64,000 nt of DNA from Trifolium pratense (Eukaryota > Streptophyta > Magnoliopsida > Fabales > Fabaceae), in contig NC_060059.1 of the NCBI RefSeq assembly GCF_020283565.1, forward strand, positions 48,442,572 to 48,506,571. The letters are read 5' to 3'. The notes beneath the pieces were generated by a model. It was not told the origin of the DNA. It saw only the letters and a program-made list of their open reading frames with translations, and ran no database searches. Shown here in pieces: positions 63,293 through 64,000 of the stretch (positions are counted from its first letter, which is position 1; the number at the start of each line of letters is the position of its first letter). A program made the translations under genes and the position numbers.

Positions 63293-63780
63293 TTTTTAAA
63301 TATATTTTTTTGTCCATATAGTTTGCTAGAATTTTTATTTTAGTCTCTAAAATATTTTTTCACATTTTTTAATCCTTCAAATTTTTTTTATTAATGTTTT
63401 TAGTTCTTACTTTTCATTCAACTCGTGTATATTTTCAAATTTTTGAATGATTTTTTGTATTCATATTTATAATATTATAAGAATATCTCCGATAAAAATT
63501 TATAATTTTTTAACATAAAATGAATTATTTATGTTAAAAAATTCATATTTAATTCATCTTTTGCTAAAAAAATTTAAACTTTTATAACAGAGATTCATAT
63601 AATGTACTAAACATGATCGCGGAAAAAAAAATTTCAAATGATATGCACGGGTTGAATGAAAAGTATGGACTAAAAACATTGACGAAAAAAACTTTAGAGA
63701 CTAAAAAGTGTGAAAAAATTCTTCAGAGACTAAAATGAAAATTTTGGAAAACTATAGGACCAAAAACATATTTAACCATT
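63293..63780. mobile_element. Long-TIR MITE, about 490 bp
   Basis: The left arm (TTGTCCATATAG...TTTTAGTCTCTAAAAT...TTAATGTTTTTAGTTC...CATTCAACTCGTG) is mirrored by the right arm (CGGGTTGAATGAAAAGTA...CATTGACGAAAAAA...ACTAAAATGAAAATTTT...GACCAAAAACATATTTAACC). Arms are roughly 130 bp each. The half-element at 5706-5827 is a relative. No open frame. Confidence 0.75.
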
Positions 63781-63927
63781 TTTTTTAAAAAAAAAAAAAA
63801 GCAAACAACCTTGCATATTGGCATCAAAAGAATCAAATATTGGTTTCAAGTTTATTAAATTTATTCTAAAAAATAATTTAGTGATATAAGGATGAATTTC
63901 TTGGTATTTTAAAAAAAAAATGTCAAA

Positions 63928-64000
63928 TAGCTTGTGGCTAGAAATTTCACCTTAAAAGTGATTAAGTGAAGTATCTGGGGTTCGAACCCCGACTACTACA
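63928..64000 (-). mobile_element. tRNA-derived SINE (family A), cut by window end
   Basis: AGCTTGTGGCTAGAAATTTC, CACCTTAAAAGTGATTAAGT and GGGGTTCGAACCCCGACTAC correspond to the tail and box B of family A in reverse; the box A half lies past 64000. Confidence 0.7.

Overview
The window is AT-rich nuclear DNA from a flowering plant, most likely a legume close to Medicago truncatula. I infer this from the protein families, from split genes with GT-AG introns, and from the repeats: Stowaway-like MITEs, SIRE-type Copia LTRs, TRIMs and several tRNA-derived SINE families. Species assignment is inference; no search could be run.

Six host genes are supported. From left to right they are: an AT-hook/PPC nuclear protein of the AHL family (minus, 305-3761, 5 exons, 377 aa); a DUF3475/DUF668 protein of the PSK SIMULATOR-like family (plus, 32097-33716, intronless coding region with a 5'UTR intron); a plant Kdo transferase of the KdtA/WaaA type (plus, 34822-38343, 11 exons, 446 aa); a SAUR-type auxin-responsive protein (minus, 39755-40132); an LRR receptor-like kinase of the LRR III type with an HGN catalytic loop (plus, 55210-57811, 2 exons, 681 aa); and a trihelix DNA-binding domain fused to an amino-acid/UMP-kinase domain (minus, 58943-63034, 7 exons, 492 aa). 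Exon limits were worked out by following phase across GT-AG junctions, and all six reading frames close correctly. The genes show no operon-like relation. The last two converge tail to tail, as do the Kdo transferase and SAUR genes.

The rest is repeat DNA. 4.0-10.5 kb holds MITEs, a foldback MITE and a Copia element reduced to gag plus a 3' LTR with pol missing. 10.7-15.6 kb is the most striking object: a 4.9 kb foldback element with a perfect 9-bp target duplication, inverted arms of about 0.84 and 0.98 kb, and a core of about 2.8 kb made of a 60-bp tandem repeat, which fits a non-autonomous Mutator-like element that carries a satellite. 15.6-31 kb holds SINEs, MITEs, a solo Copia LTR, a hAT-like element nested in a Stowaway-like element, a TRIM, two LINE RNase H tails and a second foldback element with a run of 27 G. 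41.3-42.8 kb is a cluster of six SINE fragments. 44-51.9 kb holds a third LINE tail, two MITEs side by side, a Helitron-like element with a duplicated left end, a decayed Copia pol split by a Mutator-like insertion, and a TRIM. The right edge carries a long-TIR MITE and a SINE cut by the window end.

The genes work in unrelated processes (chromatin binding, peptide-hormone-linked growth, Kdo metabolism, auxin response, receptor signalling, nucleotide-kinase-like or transcriptional function). What links the window is repeated invasion of introns, leaders and flanks by small non-autonomous elements.
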